Below are positions 29,678 through 30,423 of a stretch of DNA of 30,423 nucleotides, in pieces. The stretch comes from CAYVCP01 sp964450565 (lineage in GTDB: Bacteria; Patescibacteriota; Minisyncoccia; Minisyncoccales; CG1-02-41-26). The DNA lies in the NCBI GenBank assembly GCA_964450565.1, contig CAYVCP010000003.1, positions 1 through 30,423 on the forward strand. Reading direction: 5' to 3'. A program made the translations under genes and the position numbers. Position 1 is the stretch's first letter. Each line of letters begins with the position of its first letter. The notes under the pieces were generated by a model, which saw nothing but the letters and a program-made list of their open reading frames with translations, did no database searches and was not told the origin of the DNA.

Positions 29678-30193
29678 ATGGCAATTATTAAATCATTAGA
29701 AAAAGATCAGATAAACAAAATAGCAAAAGCTGTTTATGATTCTTTTAAGGAACAAACTGGTAGTGTTCCTGAGTGGGTAAAAGTCATGGCTCATAGACCA
29801 GAGATTTTAAAAGAATTTACAGAGCTTTTTAAATCTATTATGAATCAAGGAGAAATAGATCCTGATTTAAAGTGGAAGATAGCTTACACGGTCTCTGAAA
29901 CGCTCAAGTGTAAGTTTTGTGTGAGTGTTACATTAAAGACGCTCAAGAAACTTGGAGCTTCTGACAAGCTACTGGAAGATATAAAAAATATTGAGAATTT
30001 ACCAGAACAAGAGAAAGAAATTTTAAAGTTAGTTAAAGATCTTACCTTAGATGGTTATCTTAATAATCCAGCAGTTTTAGAAAGACTTAAAGAAAAAATG
30101 ACAGAACCTCAATTAGTAGAGATAATTTCAGTTATCGGACTCTTTAATTATATTAATAGATTCAATAATACTTTTGCAATCTTACCTTCTTAG
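29678..30193 (+). CDS. AhpD-like (carboxymuconolactone-decarboxylase fold) protein
   Basis: A 171-residue all-helical protein of the AhpD/CMD superfamily. Seen: the redox helix AYTVSETLKCKFCVSVTLKTLKKLG with C78-x2-C81 and E74; the His four residues after the second Cys that completes the AhpD proton relay is Thr85 here. The second half is DKLLEDIKNIENLPEQEKEI and PAVLERLKEKMTEPQLVEII, typical of the superfamily's second helical part. It starts 14 nt after the second MinD-ferredoxin gene, with an A/T flank and no Shine-Dalgarno; a TAAAAT box just upstream may serve it. A disulfide or peroxide-defence role is plausible but not shown. Confidence 0.82.
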   Translation: MAIIKSLEKDQINKIAKAVYDSFKEQTGSVPEWVKVMAHRPEILKEFTELFKSIMNQGEIDPDLKWKIAYTVSETLKCKFCVSVTLKTLKKLGASDKLLEDIKNIENLPEQEKEILKLVKDLTLDGYLNNPAVLERLKEKMTEPQLVEIISVIGLFNYINRFNNTFAILPS

Positions 30194-30422
30194 AATAAAC
30201 TGCTTTTAGGACTAAAAAGGATTTCAACTTAATTTTTTTATCAATTATACTAATCCATGGGCCCACCTTGTGACTAATAGGGAGTAAGGATGTATTGAAA
30301 ATACTAAAGCGTTGCTTGTATAATCGTGAAGTGCAATAGGTAGTATTTTTAAGTTTTTTGTGGTAAAAAAGAAATACTCCTATCAGTGAAATATTTTGGC
30401 GAACTCCTATGTCATTTGGGAG
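30162..30422 (-). CDS. Possible 3' end of a convergent gene running off the right edge
   Basis: A minus-strand frame with no stop from the window edge down to TGA at 30164-30162 (about 86 codons). In A+T-rich sequence this is unlikely by chance. The peptide contains ISLIGVFLFYHKKL, RFSIFNTSLLPISHKVGPW, and a basic tail ending VRLQKYY. Its last codons overlap the 3' end of the AhpD-like gene by about 30 nt. No family is recognised. The other frames of 30194-30423 carry frequent stops and I see no RNA gene or clear terminator there. Confidence 0.35.
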   Translation of the reverse strand, partial: LPNDIGVRQNISLIGVFLFYHKKLKNTTYCTSRLYKQRFSIFNTSLLPISHKVGPWISIIDKKIKLKSFLVLKAVYSKKVRLQKYY

Positions 30423-30423
30423 T

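Noticed and set aside
30194..30423. Small structured RNA (tmRNA, SRP RNA or RNase P RNA)
   Set aside because: None of the conserved core motifs of those RNAs could be found on either strand; an open minus-strand frame explains the region better.

Overview
The window looks like a piece of a small, A+T-rich bacterial chromosome, most probably from a Patescibacteria (CPR / Parcubacteria-like) lineage. Reasons: roughly 30-33% G+C in most genes, very tight gene packing with many 4-nt overlaps, a shortened UvrC, small proteins with few accessory domains, LemA/HtpX/PH-domain/zinc-ribbon membrane genes of the kind common there, and a peptide-binding protein carrying an inserted peptidoglycan-binding domain. 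TGA acts as a normal stop (for example at the ATGA junctions), so code 11 fits. The lineage is an inference from gene content; there is no rRNA or marker gene here that settles it.

Left half, all minus strand. From the left edge inward: htpX (cut by the edge), lemA, a bacterial-PH membrane protein and a double zinc-ribbon protein form one unit. Next comes groES-groEL with its own sigma70-like promoter, a degenerate CIRCE operator and a terminator. A cupin follows, then a complete nine-gene V/A-type ATPase operon in the Enterococcus ntp order F-I-K-E-C-G-A-B-D (promoter at 12877-12904). Its proteolipid keeps the residues that bind Na+ in Enterococcus NtpK, so the enzyme may be a Na+ pump or synthase. 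Upstream of it are a self-contained M14 peptidase-like gene, a Cas4/RecB-like PD-(D/E)XK nuclease and uvrA.

Divergence point (17713-17952). Between uvrA and uvrC lies a compact transcription unit: promoter, Shine-Dalgarno, a 34-codon reading frame for a one-TM basic peptide whose coding sequence folds into two long hairpins, and a third hairpin just after the stop codon.

Right half, plus strand. uvrC (no C-terminal HhH) is followed by yvlD-like / secG / peptide-binding protein / SIS sugar-phosphate isomerase / tRNA-Leu(CAG) / rnj / trpS / small membrane protein, apparently one long unit with the tRNA embedded. A second unit starts at 25711: a NifX/ORP-like protein, a cation-diffusion facilitator fused to a second NifX-like domain, two MinD/Mrp-type ATPases each with an inserted 2x[4Fe-4S] ferredoxin, a family-4 uracil-DNA glycosylase between them, and an AhpD-like protein. 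The NifX-like plus twin MinD-ferredoxin set resembles the ORP (orange protein) complex of Desulfovibrio and is the most interesting functional module here.

Cross-cutting signal: several transcription units have a near-consensus promoter (TTGACT-like, 16-17 nt, TATAAT-like) whose -10 box ends only 7-11 nt before the ATG, so they should give leaderless or near-leaderless mRNAs; most other starts lack a Shine-Dalgarno. Three exceptions (cupin, M14-like gene, 34-codon peptide) have good Shine-Dalgarno sites and higher G+C, which suggests acquired genes.
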